Positions 21,869 through 33,614 are shown, counted from the first letter of the stretch. The stretch is 64,000 bases of DNA from Tausonia pullulans (GCA_951802195.1 OX637625.1:248001-312000); one strand, 5' to 3'. Numbers and translations: made by a program. Notes: generated by a model not told the origin, from the letters alone.

Positions 21869-24800
21869 ATGCAAGGGTGTTCTGTCTGACTTTTGTCTAT
21901 CCTGAACCAGCTCTCGCCGTCTGAAGCAGGAACTCGTTGCACTCGCAGAATCGGCTGGTCTTCCGTCCAAGGGGACAAGAGCCCAGATCCTTGAGCGAAT
22001 ACATACTGCGCGCGCCACCTACTACCGAGATGGATCAAGGAATTCAGGAATCACATCTCCAGACACGTCAAAGGACATTCCTGCAGAAGAAGCTCTGGTA
22101 GGACCCCTGGGAGACTTGGCCGACCTGGACCGTTCATTACCCATCATGGAGCAGGCCGACTGGGTGCTCGCTCACCTCTTCAGGGTGGGTTTCTCTTCAC
22201 CAGCCTCCACCTGGATCATGTCGCTGAAGCTTGGCTTGACCATCAGCATACGTCACTGCGCAAGGAACAGCGGCTGGCAATACAACGGCTCCTTGTCGAC
22301 AAAAAGTCGGCCATGGTTGTCTTCCCTACGGGGTCCGGCAAATCGCTTTGCTTCCAGGTCATTTGAGCTCTTGACATTCGGGCTCACCGACATGAAGTTG
22401 ACTTGTGCTTGGACAAATCTAGGTCCCGGCGTTGGTCCTCCCACACCTGACGGTGGTTGTCTCGCCATTGATCGCTTTGATGAGTTCGTAGATCTGGACC
22501 AGACCGAGATTGTCCTGGCTGATTCTCACCTGACCCTCGCCTGATCCATTTAGAGGACCAGTATGTTCTGGCGCTCGGTCTTAGAGGCCCCACCTTGACA
22601 CTGACATCTTCTTGCAGGATCGATTCACTTACATTCAAAGGAATTGCAGTCGCCGGCTCTCTCGACACCGACGCCTCGCGGGATCCTTTCGACTTTACGC
22701 AGGGGTCTCTAAGGTCACAGATACTGGAGAGCAAAATCAAGCTGCTCTATCTCTCCCCAGAGGTGCGTTCTTGCCCCCGAGGACCTCGTCTGAGACAGCC
22801 CACACTGATTTCTTTTGGACAGCGACTCGCGGCGCTTCCGATACGCGCCCTTCTCAATAGTGTTCCTATCTCACTCCTGGCCGTTGATGAGGCGCACTGG
22901 TGACTATGCGCGCCATCGCTCGTTAGCTCGCAGTCGGGTCGCTAAATCAACTCTGTAGCATCTCAGACTGGGGAGACACATTTCGGCCAAGCTTTAAGAA
23001 GAGTGCGTCTCTTATTGTTGCGGAACGCAGGGGTTTTGTTTTTTCTGACTAGACGTTCCAGTTCCCGAGATCGCACGAGAGGTCGGCGCCGAACGGGTCC
23101 TCTGCTTGACCGCAACAGCTACATCTAATGTAATCACTCACTCATCACTTGTCTTGACATGGCATAAAAGCTGAGATCCCATATATCAGGCTACGAAAAA
23201 TGTCTGTGATGCCTTCGGCATCGACTACCACGAGGGCGTCATTAGCGTAAGTTCAATCTCCCCAATGTACTTATTCCTGCCTGACCGATCTCTCATTACA
23301 GATGCCTACAATGCGCTCGAACTTGCATCTCCGGGTCGCTCCGTCCCGCTCGACCGAGAGCAAGCTCGATAAGCTCATCCCCATCCTCGAGGCTCGGACA
23401 GGGTTAGCTATCGTCCTTCTTATTATCACCGGTCCTCCTTCCGCAGCTCGCTGACGTTCGGGGCCGGATGGTCCAGGCCCGCCATCATCTACGTGCCAAC
23501 CCCCGCTCTGGCAATTTCCATCGCACACAAGCTCATTGAGCGCGGCCTCCCCAAGGAGGATGTCCAGCTCTACCACGGCAAACTCGACCGCTGCAAGCGA
23601 CTTTCGACGCAGGACATCTTCATGAAGAGCCCACGAGGTATCATGGTGGCAACCTCGGCGTTCGGAATGGGCATCGACAAGCGGGATGTTCGGATTGTGG
23701 CCCATCTCTTTTTTGCGAAGTGTGAGTGGCCGAATATTGAGGATCTGAACCAATCTCAGCCTAATAAACCTTCCTGTCTCACCCAGCAATCGAGGCATAC
23801 GCGTAGGTACCTTGGCGCAATATCACCAACTCCACTCCGATTTCTGATCCACCCATACTTGCCTCTCAGACAAGAGATCGGTCGGGCCGGGCGTGACGGC
23901 AAAATCGCGGAGTGCTACCTGTTCCGCGCAGACTCGGATCACTACGTACGTTGGCCTTGGCCTGCTACTTCTCCCTGTCGCTAAGTTATGGTGTCTGCGG
24001 CTCGCTCGTTATAAGATATACGAGACTTTCGCACGACCACCCAAGACGAAGGCGGCCGCCCTCTTACCTGAATCTCTCATCCCGTGGCTTGAGACGCTCA
24101 CCAAGGAACCGCGCAACCAAGGTGAGTGTACTTGCATTCACACAATTTTTAGCCCGCATATACCCACGGTTGCTTCCTTTTCCAGATCTGGTCGTGGACA
24201 TCGAGGAAGAAAGCGAGATGTAAGTGCGCACGAGCATGCTTGTAAGACTGAGAGACTCATCCGCTGATTACTTCACCTCCCAAGTTTTGACATCTCTCCG
24301 CGCCTTCTGGCCGAGCTCTATGCCCGCCTCGAGAGCGACTTCGACCTCGTACGCAAGATCGCCGTTAAGTTAGTGGTTTGAAACTCTTCGTGTTCCTGAG
24401 GTAGCCGACAATGCTAACGCCGTTTCTGTCAACCTGCTGGCAGCGATAATGACACTTTCATCCCGTCAACCGATATTCCCCAGCTGTCCTTCCGGTTCAC
24501 GTGCCTCCCGTTCCCCGACAATGCAGAAGATGTCAAGGAGCTTGCCGGGTTTCTCGCCTGGCAGGTATCTCACGAGTGTGTTACAGTTTCCCCCAAGCCT
24601 GCTTTCCTCGAAGTCCCAAGGTCGCTGATGACACGAAATTTTTGATACGTAGAAAACAAGAAAACCTCGAGGAACGCGAGCTCACCAAGCTTGACGCTAT
24701 GACGGCCCTCTTCAAGTCCAAAAAATGTGTGTGAGCTTCCTTTTTTTATTCTTCGAGCCCACACCTGACAAAGACGGTCCCCTTTACTCATCTCTCCAGG

Positions 24801-25127
24801 CCTCGCTCAGGGTCTTGCCGCACATGTAGGTGTCTTTCTCGTCCCCCAGGTTCAACATAGTGAAAAGCGTCGCTCACCTGGACCGACCTCTCAAGTTTGA
24901 CAATGTCATCCCTCCCTGTGGGAATTGCACCTCCTGCCTACCCAAAACTGTTCCAAAAGCTAATTCAAGCAAGACCAAAAGAGGCATGTCCCGTATCAGG
25001 TGACTTTGCTGCCCTGAACTGACTGACAAGAAGGCGTAATGACAGCCGCCAAGTAGGAGGGCCGGAGACTTGTGTGCGCTGTCTTATCTCCATCCAGAAA
25101 ACGGCCAATGGTCATGTCATTCACTAA
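21869..25127 (+). CDS. RecQ-family DNA helicase with N-terminal SAP domain
   Basis: A many-exon gene. The first clear domain is a SAP motif: LKQELVALAESAGLPSKG then RAQILERI (exon from 21911). The helicase core follows: motif 0 LRKEQRLAIQ, Walker A PTGSGKSLCFQ, PLIALMKDQ (built partly from a 7-nt exon), VDEAHC-ISDWG over a splice, CLTATATS, then PAIIYVPT, VQLYHGKLD, the VATSAFGMGIDKRDVR block and QEIGRAGRDGKIAECYLF. A C-terminal zinc-type region has KSKKC and, much later, CGNCTSC. RecQ helicases unwind DNA 3' to 5' during recombination repair and fork restart; SAP binds DNA or chromatin. The start (ATG 21869, two codons then an intron) and the final exons after CGNCTSC, ending perhaps at 25125-25127, are uncertain; a winged-helix domain is not evident. 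The sequence does not fix which of the RecQ subfamilies it is. Confidence 0.85.
22554..22560 (+). other. 7-nt micro-exon in the RecQ gene
   Basis: AGGACCA lies between a TTTAG acceptor and a GTATGT donor. Joining ...GCTTTGATGA to AGGACCA to GATCGATTC gives LMKDQIDSL, the invariant RecQ motif; skipping it shifts the frame and loses KDQ. Confidence 0.8.
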
Positions 25128-25417
25128 GCCTCTCCAGAGTGACAATTGCCTCACATTCCAGGTTCGTCAGCCCCCAAGCCGAGTTCCCTTTGATCAGTTA
25201 ACCTGAAACAGACCCCTGCCTCTGTCCCTCCGTCTCAGCTGCCTACCGGCCTGGACCTGGACGTCACTGCTCGGCCCTATCTCGTCTTTGCAGAATCTGC
25301 GTTTCTGGCGACGTTGACCCACGGGTATGCAAAGTGGAAAGTCCTTTAACTATAGATCAATAGCCAATTTGGGAGTCCAAATCTTTTTACGCCCTCAGTT
25401 GCAAGGAGGCCACCATT

Positions 25418-27553
25418 ATGCTCAGAACCTCCTCAAACGCGAATATATCTCCTGCCAGGAAGGTTGCTATCAGTCCCTTTATCTTAACGCAGGGACAAAG
25501 GGAAGTAGCGGAAGCATATGGATTATGCCGACTGAAACTCCGCGCAAGGAGACCCAACCTGCCGCCGAGGAAGACGAAGGTGGGTTCTCTCCCCTACTTT
25601 CCTCTAACGTTCATCTTCCTGCCCTTCTTCGATGGTTTCCTCTCGCAAGAATCACCTCGGTCGTGAGTTTTATTTTCCTGACTGTAGGCGTGGACCGGGT
25701 AATTTCGACTGACTTGTGTTTTGTCTGGACTGCGCCCACGCGACAGGCAAGGTGCTCAGAGCGGTACGTCACCCGCTTTGCCGGCCTCCCTCCTCGAGGT
25801 TGATTGACAAGGGACCTCTTGCCTCCCTTCTCCAAAGGCGTGGGACGTCGTCACACGTACCAGGCGGCAAACGATGGAGGATTTGAAGGAGACTCGTCGC
25901 AAACAGGTGAGAAACTGTCTGGGCCTCCCTCTCTTCCCTTTGTATTCCATCACTAACACCTGATCCCACCCTCAGAACCGCCAGAGTTCTCTCAAAGAAA
26001 CCCCATCCCCTCCCATGACGCCTATCGTGGTCTCTTCGCTGGCTCCACCCCCGACTGCCTCCACAGGGCAGATGGAGGACCCAGAGCTCGAAGACAGTGG
26101 CTCGGGTTCGGCTTCTTTCTCCACGGTCTCTACCGGCCCAGGTGATCTGCCGACCGCTCCTTCCAGCCAGGGCCCAGTCACCCCTGAGAGGGACCAAGAC
26201 GCAACTTCTACAATTGTCTTTACACATTCTACCCTGAGCTCAACGGCCGGTCGCGCGGCCCTCCCAGAGTTTCCCAAGCTTCTCTTAAAGGAGTTTGACC
26301 GTTTCTTCCACGTCCATTCACCCTCGGCATCCGATCTTGCAATAGCCACGGGGCTCTACAGCGAGCTCATCACTCTTGCCTCCACCCCCGTCCTCGGTGA
26401 TCGTCAGACATGGGAGCTTTTGCTGCAAATGTTCGATCTTTTTGCTCGAACGGACCCTGGCGTCGTCCCCTCCTCCATCTTTATGCAGCATCTCCACCGT
26501 CTTCTGAACACAGCGAGGCTCCGCGCTCTCAACTCGCATCTCGACGTCCCAGGGTCCGCAGGTCCTCTCATACAGGTCCTCACCACCGCGTCTGGGTCTC
26601 TGGATTCTGCCCTCACTATCGTACAGGCTTTTCTTCTCGACTGTCCTCGCGCTCTTGATCCGATCTTCATCGGCGCCGCCCTCACTATCTCGCTCTCGTC
26701 TGCCGTCCCCAAGCTCGATAAGCCCTTCCACCCCGTTGATACTGTCCTACGCCTCTTCGAACTCGCCCGCCGGCAGCATCAAGATGACCCAGTGCTCGTT
26801 GAGATTCTCACCCGCCTGCTCGATGTCTACACCGCCCGCCTTCATCTCATCCGCGTCTCGACCTGGAATGCCAACGCCACAGAGACGTTGGAGATCCTCG
26901 AGGAGAGGAACCGAGCCCTCACTGCGCTAGTGTCGGTCAAGCGCCATCTTCTTGCTCACCCGCTTCCGCATCCGGACCGGGTCCGCGTCGTCGACAGCTA
27001 CCTCGCGAAGCTACTTCGAGCCATCTTTAACATTGGTCCCATGGGGCTGCGGGAACACAGGAGCACTATCTACCGGGTCAGCTCTGCCCAATCCCCTTGT
27101 CAGCCGGGGTATTGAGGCTGATACTCCTCTCGGTATCTCCAGCTTCTCAAGGACGCTAACGACCACGCCGACATCATGGAGGTCTGGAAAGTCATCCGCA
27201 TGAGCGCGCAGTGCGGCATCGACCTCCAGTCCTGGGCGTCCCTCCTTCAGATCCTCATAGACTCCGGTCGGCTGGGCGACGCTCTCTCAATCCTTTGCGG
27301 CGAGATGAAGGTCGGTTCGGGCTCTCCTCCGGCGCCGTACCCGACCAAGAGCCTCCTCTTTTGGATCTCAAAGGGGTTTAGGGAGAAAAGGATCGTCTCC
27401 GAACGGTTGAAAGCGGCTTACCCGGAGCTTTGGCCCGAGGTCGAGGAGTCGCTGGGGGATCTATCGGCACGCGAGGAGCAATGGAAGAGGGAGGAGGCTG
27501 CAAACGGGGAGGACGTGCTCTCTGACTCGGGCAAGACGATCCGACAGGAGTGA
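25418..27553 (+). CDS. Helical-repeat (PPR-like) protein, probably mitochondrial
   Basis: Model: exons 25418-25579, 25838-25906, 25976-27076 and 27143-27553, giving about 580 residues in frame. The N-terminus (MLRTSSNANISPARKVA) is basic and Ser-rich, presequence-like. A low-complexity acidic and Ser-rich region follows, then a long all-helical array of roughly 35-residue units, for example YSELITLASTPVLGDRQTWE, LDSALTIVQAFLLDCPRALD and VWKVIRMSAQCGIDLQSWA with LIDSGRLGDALSILCGEM. This pattern matches pentatricopeptide-type RNA-binding or assembly proteins of fungal mitochondria. The long helical exon is solid. The first exon and the 258-nt intron after it are doubtful, because two tiny GT-AG-bounded segments inside that intron (about 25688-25698 and 25745-25761) could be exons in some form. 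The last exon is well supported. Confidence 0.62.
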
Positions 27554-28271
27554 TATGATGGGTACGCCTAAATTGTCACCTTCTGTCCTTGATTTAACAT
27601 GTCCTCGATTTAGCATGCGTACTCACTCCGTCCTGCCCGCTCGACAGGAGCACTCAGCAGCGGGCTCGGCGATGGCGGCGGCGACAGTCACCCTGGCTGG
27701 GGGGAGGCCGGGAGTGGCAGTGACTGCCGCGACATAGACGGCAGGGGACAGTCCTTCTTCTGGAGATGATGACTTTCTTTGGTTTAGCAGGTAGCATCGC
27801 TTCCCGAAGTGGAGGCCATCTGCCACACGCGCGCATTGGTGGCCAAGCCACGCAGCTCTTACTCAGGAAGCGCTCGCGGCGGATGATTGCCGTCACATAG
27901 GCTGGGTCCGCTGCCCTCCACCACCGCCATGCCCCCCCTCTCCCGTGCCGACCCTCTTGTGGATAGCCTTGTATTTCTGTCGCCTCCTGCGAGACGGCTG
28001 CGGTGACAAACGGAGCCGCCAAGCCATGGGCACGCGGAGTTCCGGCAGGATGCTCAGCGCTGGCCGACCGACATGACGGCGTCCGAGGCGGCGTCACTCG
28101 GCAAGAGACCGCGCATCGCTTCTTGGCTTGCCTACGAAAGTCTCGCCTGAAATATGACTAGTTCTCTGTCCTGCTCTCTCCTACCAACCACCGCCTGCCT
28201 TCTCCAGTTTGCTCACCAGCCAAGCCACCTCTCACCTCACCCACCCCTCACCCAGCCCTCCCTCTCTCATC
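27554..28271. other. Intergenic stretch with GC-rich filler
   Basis: About 720 bp. No spliced gene or RNA gene is seen; it should hold the promoter of the Cys-rich protein gene. Confidence 0.45.
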
Positions 28272-28792
28272 ATGACTGCCTCCACCTCCTCCACCTCCTC
28301 GTCGCCGGCCACCGTCTCCGTCCCTCCCCCGGCCGCTACCTACCCACCGCATCCCGAGTTCCATGCCCAGCCCGTCCGCAACAGCATGAGTGCGCACCCT
28401 CTGACCTGTATCTTTCAAAGAGGGGTAGGGAACTTCGCCGGCTGACGCACGGCCCCTTTGTGCAGCCATTGCCCGCGGACCCGCGGACGCGTCTTCGTCG
28501 ACGAAGCCCAGTCAGTCCTCTTCGGACGCCGAAGATGAACAAGCTCTTCGTCTTCGGGGTGGAGGGTGTTGTGGATCGTGCTGCGGCTCCTTCCTCGGCG
28601 TGAGTGGCTGCTCTCTGCTTTCGCCCTTTCCTTCTCGACGCGTCTCAAGCTGATCATGTGTTCTTCGACGATTCACCAGTGCTTGACTGCCATCTTCTGC
28701 TGCGGCCTTTGCGTGAGTCGACGTCGACCGTTTGTATTGCTCACCCTCTCCCCACTGAATGTATCTCCTTTGCGTGTGAACCCCAGTGCTAA
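28272..28792 (+). CDS. Small Cys-rich CYSTM-like tail-anchored protein
   Basis: Four exons: 28272-28389, 28466-28599, 28680-28712 and 28787-28792, giving 95 residues. The N-terminal half is Ser/Thr/Pro-rich and disordered (with PPPAATYPPHPEFHAQP). The C-terminus is DEDEQ-type acidic, then LRLRGGG, then a Cys-rich hydrophobic end CCGSCCGSFLG joined to CLTAIFCCGLCC. This resembles the CYSTM module of small eukaryotic membrane proteins, in which clustered Cys around a short hydrophobic helix anchor the protein, often by palmitoylation. Function in stress resistance is known for the family but is inference here. LRLRGG is identical to the C-terminal end of ubiquitin. The last exon is just TGC TAA; if its intron is retained, a longer, basic C-terminus results. 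The spliced form better matches the family. Confidence 0.72.
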
Positions 28793-28994
28793 GCGCCTTC
28801 GAGAAGGTCCATAGGCTACACGGCGCGCCCGCCGAGCCAACGCGCCTCTTTGCTGTATACCTTTCCATTGCCACGACCGAACGCGCATGACGTGCGACGA
28901 TCCTCATGACCTGTCCTGCTCTCCGCTCGCTCCCTTTCTCGTCTCGAAGCAAGCTTCTCCACCAGAGAACTCTCCATCGAGTCAAGACATACGT

Positions 28995-31502
28995 TCACTC
29001 TCCGTCGCGCCTACCCTTCCTGGCGTCCTCCCAAGCCGCCTCGGCATCCTCCCACCGCTCGTCGCTTTCCTCCTTCTTGCCGGCCTCCGAGGGCGCCGGC
29101 GAGATCTGGACCGCCGTCAGGAGATCCCGGAGGGCGGCCGAGAGTCGGAAGTGGTGCCAGCCCTCGGGGTTGTCTTGGCCGAATCTTAAGTGGAACGCGT
29201 GTATGGGTCAGATCAAACTTCTCAGGGGGGGAAGGGGGAGAGGAGGGAAGGGAGAAGAAGGGAAGCGACCCACTTGTCTTCCAGCGCCTCCCACACCTCT
29301 TGCAGCACGACTGGGTGCCAATTTGTCGTCTGTCCGAAGGCACGGAGGACCTCCTCGATTCGATGCGCTGAGGGGGCGATGTCCGAAGGCGGGAGAGCCG
29401 CCGCAGCCGAGGCGCCCGGGTGGGGGGCGCGGACAGTCGAGGTGATAAGGCTGCTGTTGAAGGATTCTGGGCCATCTTGAGGACAGAAGAGAAGGGTTCA
29501 AGGTCAAAAGGGAAGAGAAGAGAGACGGAGAAAGGCAGGGAAAGAAAGAGAGACGAGACGGACCTGGAACCGGGAGCATCCCGAGGTAGCTCCGGAAGAG
29601 AATCACCAACGTCGGCAAGCTCCACTTCCTCTTCTGCGTCGCGACATTCACGGCGTACTGGTTCCTTTGGGGCGCCTCGCCCTTGAACCCTGGGATGTAC
29701 GGATCCTTGAGCGTGACTGGGTCAATCCTCGCGCCCATCCCAATCTCCCATTGCTCCATTACGCGCACGAACGCATTCCCCTGAGCGAGCCGCGGATCCG
29801 TCGGTGCGTCGGTGCCCTCGAGGCCAGACATACTAGCGAGTTGCCGCTCGAGCGCGGCGAGCTCCTCAGCAGTGCTTGGGGGCGATGGATCGGTGATGGC
29901 GCGGAGGGACGGGTCGTATGACTTAAGGAGGGAGCGGGGGAGACCCTCTGTCTCGCCGTGGGTGATGAAGCCCGAGAAAAGGGTCGAGTAGTCCGATACG
30001 AGTGGGGAGTAGACAGGCAGCTTGACAGGAGGAGCGAACTTTGGCCCTGTAGATTGAGCGAACGAGGTCAGCTTTTGAGATGCGCGAAACGCAAAAACAT
30101 TGACGGGAGGAAGGAGGGAGGGGGACCGACCTGGCGGGGAGCCTGGCATGCGCAGCGACATGCCGTTGGGGTTGAGCATGTCCTTGAAGATGACGAGCGC
30201 GAGGTTGAGGTCCCCCCTCTGAACACACGCTTCGAGGAGCAGACTGTATGTGTCTCGGTTGGGGCCCATCCCCCTCGGGAAGTAGTACCCGAGCGAGTCC
30301 AGAATCGGGTTCGCAAAGCTCTCCATCGGGTCCTCGTAGTTCTGGTAGAGGCCCTTTGACGCCCGATCAAGATACGGCCGACGCCATTTAAGGCCAGCGG
30401 CGTTGCGACGGAGAGCGACGTAAGCCTCGAGCGGGACCGCGAGCGAGATGTTTGGATCAGCCGCAAAGGCGCGCAAGACCTCGTTGAACGCGACGACGGT
30501 GAACCTGGCTGGGTCATCCGAGGCGCCTGGTTGAAGGAGGGCCGGGAGGTTTGACATAAGGGTGTATTGCCGGGCATGGGCAGCGACGACCGAGGGAAGC
30601 TCGATGCCTTTGGACGCTGGAATGTGCGAGAGGAGGTTTTGGAAGATCTGAGGTGCGTGCGACCGCTTGAGGAGCGCCCGGACGGCTCGTGGCGGAGCGC
30701 GGGAAAGCGAGGTCGAGGCCGAAGCCGATTCGGAGGAGCGGATGATCTTGTCGGCGTCGCCGTGAAGGACGTTCCATGCCTCGAGGCCCGCATTCGCGGA
30801 CGACGACGTCCCAATGTGCTGCTTCTGGCCATGGTTCCGAGCACCTCGAATGTACTTTGCCTGCGCGAATTCGTCGATCTCGATGCCCAAGTTCACACAT
30901 CGCCGGACGACTGAATCGAGCCTCTGCCACGTCTCACGCGACCCCGCGGGACCCCGGGCGACTGTGAGGGCGACGAGCCGGTGGACCGCTGGCGTGAGGA
31001 TATCGTCCTCGAGCGCGTGGTAGTATTGAATGACGAGCGCGTGCTGCCGCCAGGACGGATACGACGAGAGGAGCGCGTCGAGTTTAGAAAGGAGGATCGC
31101 CTGCCGCCGGGTCGGCGCCGGAGGGAGCCGGACGACGAGGGGAGGGGCTGTGGGACCGAGGATGGCCGTCTGAGCTGCTGGGGGGAGGTACTCAGAAAGG
31201 TAGGACGGCACCGAGGTAGGGACCTGGGCTCGGTACGATGGCGAGGACAACGAGGAAAGACCCGAGGACGACGACACAGGCGCGCGCGTTCCGCTGGTGT
31301 CGGCATCGACAGAGTTGCTGCCGTGCGAAGTTTCAAGTAAACCTTCCTCGTCCACCTCTGTCAGCGGGATCTGACATGCGCGCCGTCTGCTGAAGAGGCC
31401 GGTCGTGCTGGCGGGAGTCGAGGAGGAAGCGGCGGCCGGGCTGATGAGCCGACTGCTGCTGGCAGCCCAGAGAGGCGAGTTGCGAGCAAGAGAGCGACGC
31501 AT
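28995..31502 (-). CDS. PPR-like mitochondrial protein
   Basis: Four exons: 31502-30131, 30046-about 29564, about 29477-29275 and about 29186-28995. The N-terminus (MRRSLARNSPLWAASSSR) is a basic, acid-poor presequence. The body is an array of paired helices in roughly 35-residue steps. Examples are the segment with LVIQYYHALEDDILTPAV, the segment FNEVLRAFAADPNISLAVPL, RDTYSLLLEACVQRGDLN with LVIFKDMLNPNG (a clear PPR unit), and YAVNVATQKRKWSLPTLV. PPR proteins bind organellar RNA and control its processing or translation; that is the expected role. The C-terminal exons carry FGQTTNWHPVVLQEVWEALED and a charged end. Splice phases agree. It converges on the Cys-rich protein gene with about 200 bp between them. 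Confidence 0.8.
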
Positions 31503-31958
31503 CCTAAGCGAGAGCCGGTCGATTAGGCTTGCTCAAGAAGGGCAGAGAGGGCCAGACGTGGACGTACGGGTACGAGAGACGGACGGGAGAGAGGGAGACG
31601 AGAGAAGTCGGTCCAAAGGAGCGGTCGCCGGAGAATCGCGCGATTTGGGCCGTACACTTGCTTGCTCGCACGAAGGAAGCGAGGGGTGCCGCGACCAAAA
31701 GGGACCTGTGGGTGTCTAGAACGCGGGGACTGTGGCAAGCTGGTGGTGGTTCTGGATCGAGATGCAGTCGGACGGGCTCGCTATCGTTGTTCCAAGTCGA
31801 GGATCAACGTCGGCGGTTGCGGGGGGTCGGGCCGGGTCTCGACCTGCCTCGCCTGCACCCAATCCCAACGTCGCTCTTCCCACTTCGACGACCATCAGCC
31901 CGCCGCCCCCTTCTCCCTGACCCTGGCACCAGCCCAGGCTCACCCATCGTCCGCCGCC
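31503..31958. other. Divergent promoter region, PPR-like gene / NDUFB9
   Basis: 456 bp between two start codons. Both genes encode mitochondrial-type proteins. No gene or clear motif was recognised. Confidence 0.5.
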
Positions 31959-33558
31959 ATGAACTACAACCATTCCCACAGGGTCTACATCAAGGCGTCA
32001 GTCCGGCCTTCTCCCCCTGCATCCCCCCGCTCCGGCGTGCGCTCGACGCTCATCCTCTTCTCTCCTTCCGCTCTTCGCCTCTTCCCCTTGCCCGTTGCCG
32101 TCGTTTCTCAGCATGTACAAGCGAGCAATCCAGAATACCCAGTCGTTCAACATGAACACCACCCGCAACGAGTACTCGCGCGACGTGGCCGCCATCCGGG
32201 CCAAGTTCGATGCTGCAAGGTGAGCCCCTCGTCCTGGCCTCGCAGGAGCTTGGAGGGTCCGGTCTCACGTCGTAGCGGAGACCGAGCGGGGTGCGAGGAG
32301 CTTCTGGGGAAGCGAAAGAAGAAGTGATGGAGGGAGAGGCGAGGTGACGACGGACGTCCTTGCTCTCTCTCAAGGGTTGTCGGTCGGGCCGAGGGAGCGA
32401 GAGCAGGAACGGACGACGGTCCGGGCTGGTCTTTCACCCATCACGACAACGTCGCTGTTCTCAGTCGACTTTGGAAGACAACCTTCCGGAGGGAATTTCT
32501 TCTCTCACAGCTACGCTCTGGTCTGGGCTGCCCTACAAGCTCGCTCTGGAGTCGCTCGGTGGGAGAGTGGTCGCTTGCTCGAGCGCTTCCGGCATGGACC
32601 GGTCCCTCTCGCCTTCTCCGTCTTCCCTCTTGGTCTGCCCCTCTTGCCCCTCCTTTTCCTCTTGCGAGACTCGTCTCTGCCTCATGGTCATCTGTCCACT
32701 TGTTGCTCTCTGCTTGAAACCCAAGGGATCAACCAGGGCACGACTGCTGACGTTCCCCCCACCCCTCCCCCCCCCCCCCTCTCTCCTTCGCTCCTTCTCG
32801 CGCGCCTAGGGACCTGACCGATCCGCGAGCCATCGCCGCGTGGATCAGAGACCAGGAGAACTGGATCAACATGACGTACAACTTTGACCCGATTATCTAC
32901 CGTGCGTCAACAGCTGGCGGCAGGCGAGGAGAGGAGAAGCGATCGATGGACGTGACTGGTTTGGCTGACTTGCTCTTCCTTCGCCGGTCGGACGCGACCT
33001 CCAGCCAAGATGCCTGGTGGCCAGCTCTTGTGCGTACCTCTCTCTCTCTCTCAGTCTCTCTCTCTCTCACTCTCTCTCTCTATCTATCTATTCCGTGCTC
33101 ATGGCTTGCATGAGACTGACATTCCGTCCGTGAATTCATCTCCTCACAGCGAGCGCAACACGCCTGTGAGACTACATGCCCGCGTGTGTTTAGCCCTCGC
33201 GGATACACCCACTCACGCGCTTTTCTCCTTCTCCTTTTTAGCCCCCGCAATGGACTGAGGACGACTGGAATGATACCGAGACATACATGCACGACGTGAT
33301 GAACAACGAGCGCAATCTCGTGGTCGACGACAAGGCGTACCAGTCGTACGTCTCTCCATCTCTCCCCCCCCCCCCCTCTTCCTCTCACACATGCTGACTC
33401 TCTAGTGAATGTCGACGAGCAGGAGCTGGAAAGAATGGCTCGAGGCGCAGGAGAAGATGGAGGCCAACGAGCGCAAATACTGGAGCGACCACTGGCATGC
33501 CGTCGAGGCTAAAGAGAAGGCGGTCGCCGACCGGATCAAGCGCGGTGGATCGGGTTAG
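31959..33558 (+). CDS. Complex I accessory subunit, B22/NDUFB9 type (LYR family)
   Basis: Six exons: 31959-31996, 32112-32219, 32810-32901, 33005-33033, 33242-33345 and 33420-33558. The protein begins MNYNHSHRVYIKAMYKRA, the LYR-like helix that holds such subunits to the membrane arm. RNEYSRDVAAIRAKFDAARDL then DPRAIAAWIRDQENWI follows, matching the known NDUFB9 pattern. PKMPGGQLLC leads to PPQWTEDDWND and the charged helix WKEWLEAQEKMEANERKYW. It belongs to NADH:ubiquinone oxidoreductase, so the organism should have a true complex I, unlike many ascomycete yeasts. Intron 2 is 590 nt, much longer than any other here. The exon 4 end (donor GTACCT) and the exon 6 start (GACGAG) were chosen because they alone keep the frame. 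C runs sit in two of the pyrimidine tracts. Confidence 0.87.
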
Positions 33559-33614
33559 ATGAGAAAAGCAGAAAGGGTTGGAGTATTAGATAGGATGTGG
33601 GGGAGGAAACAACA

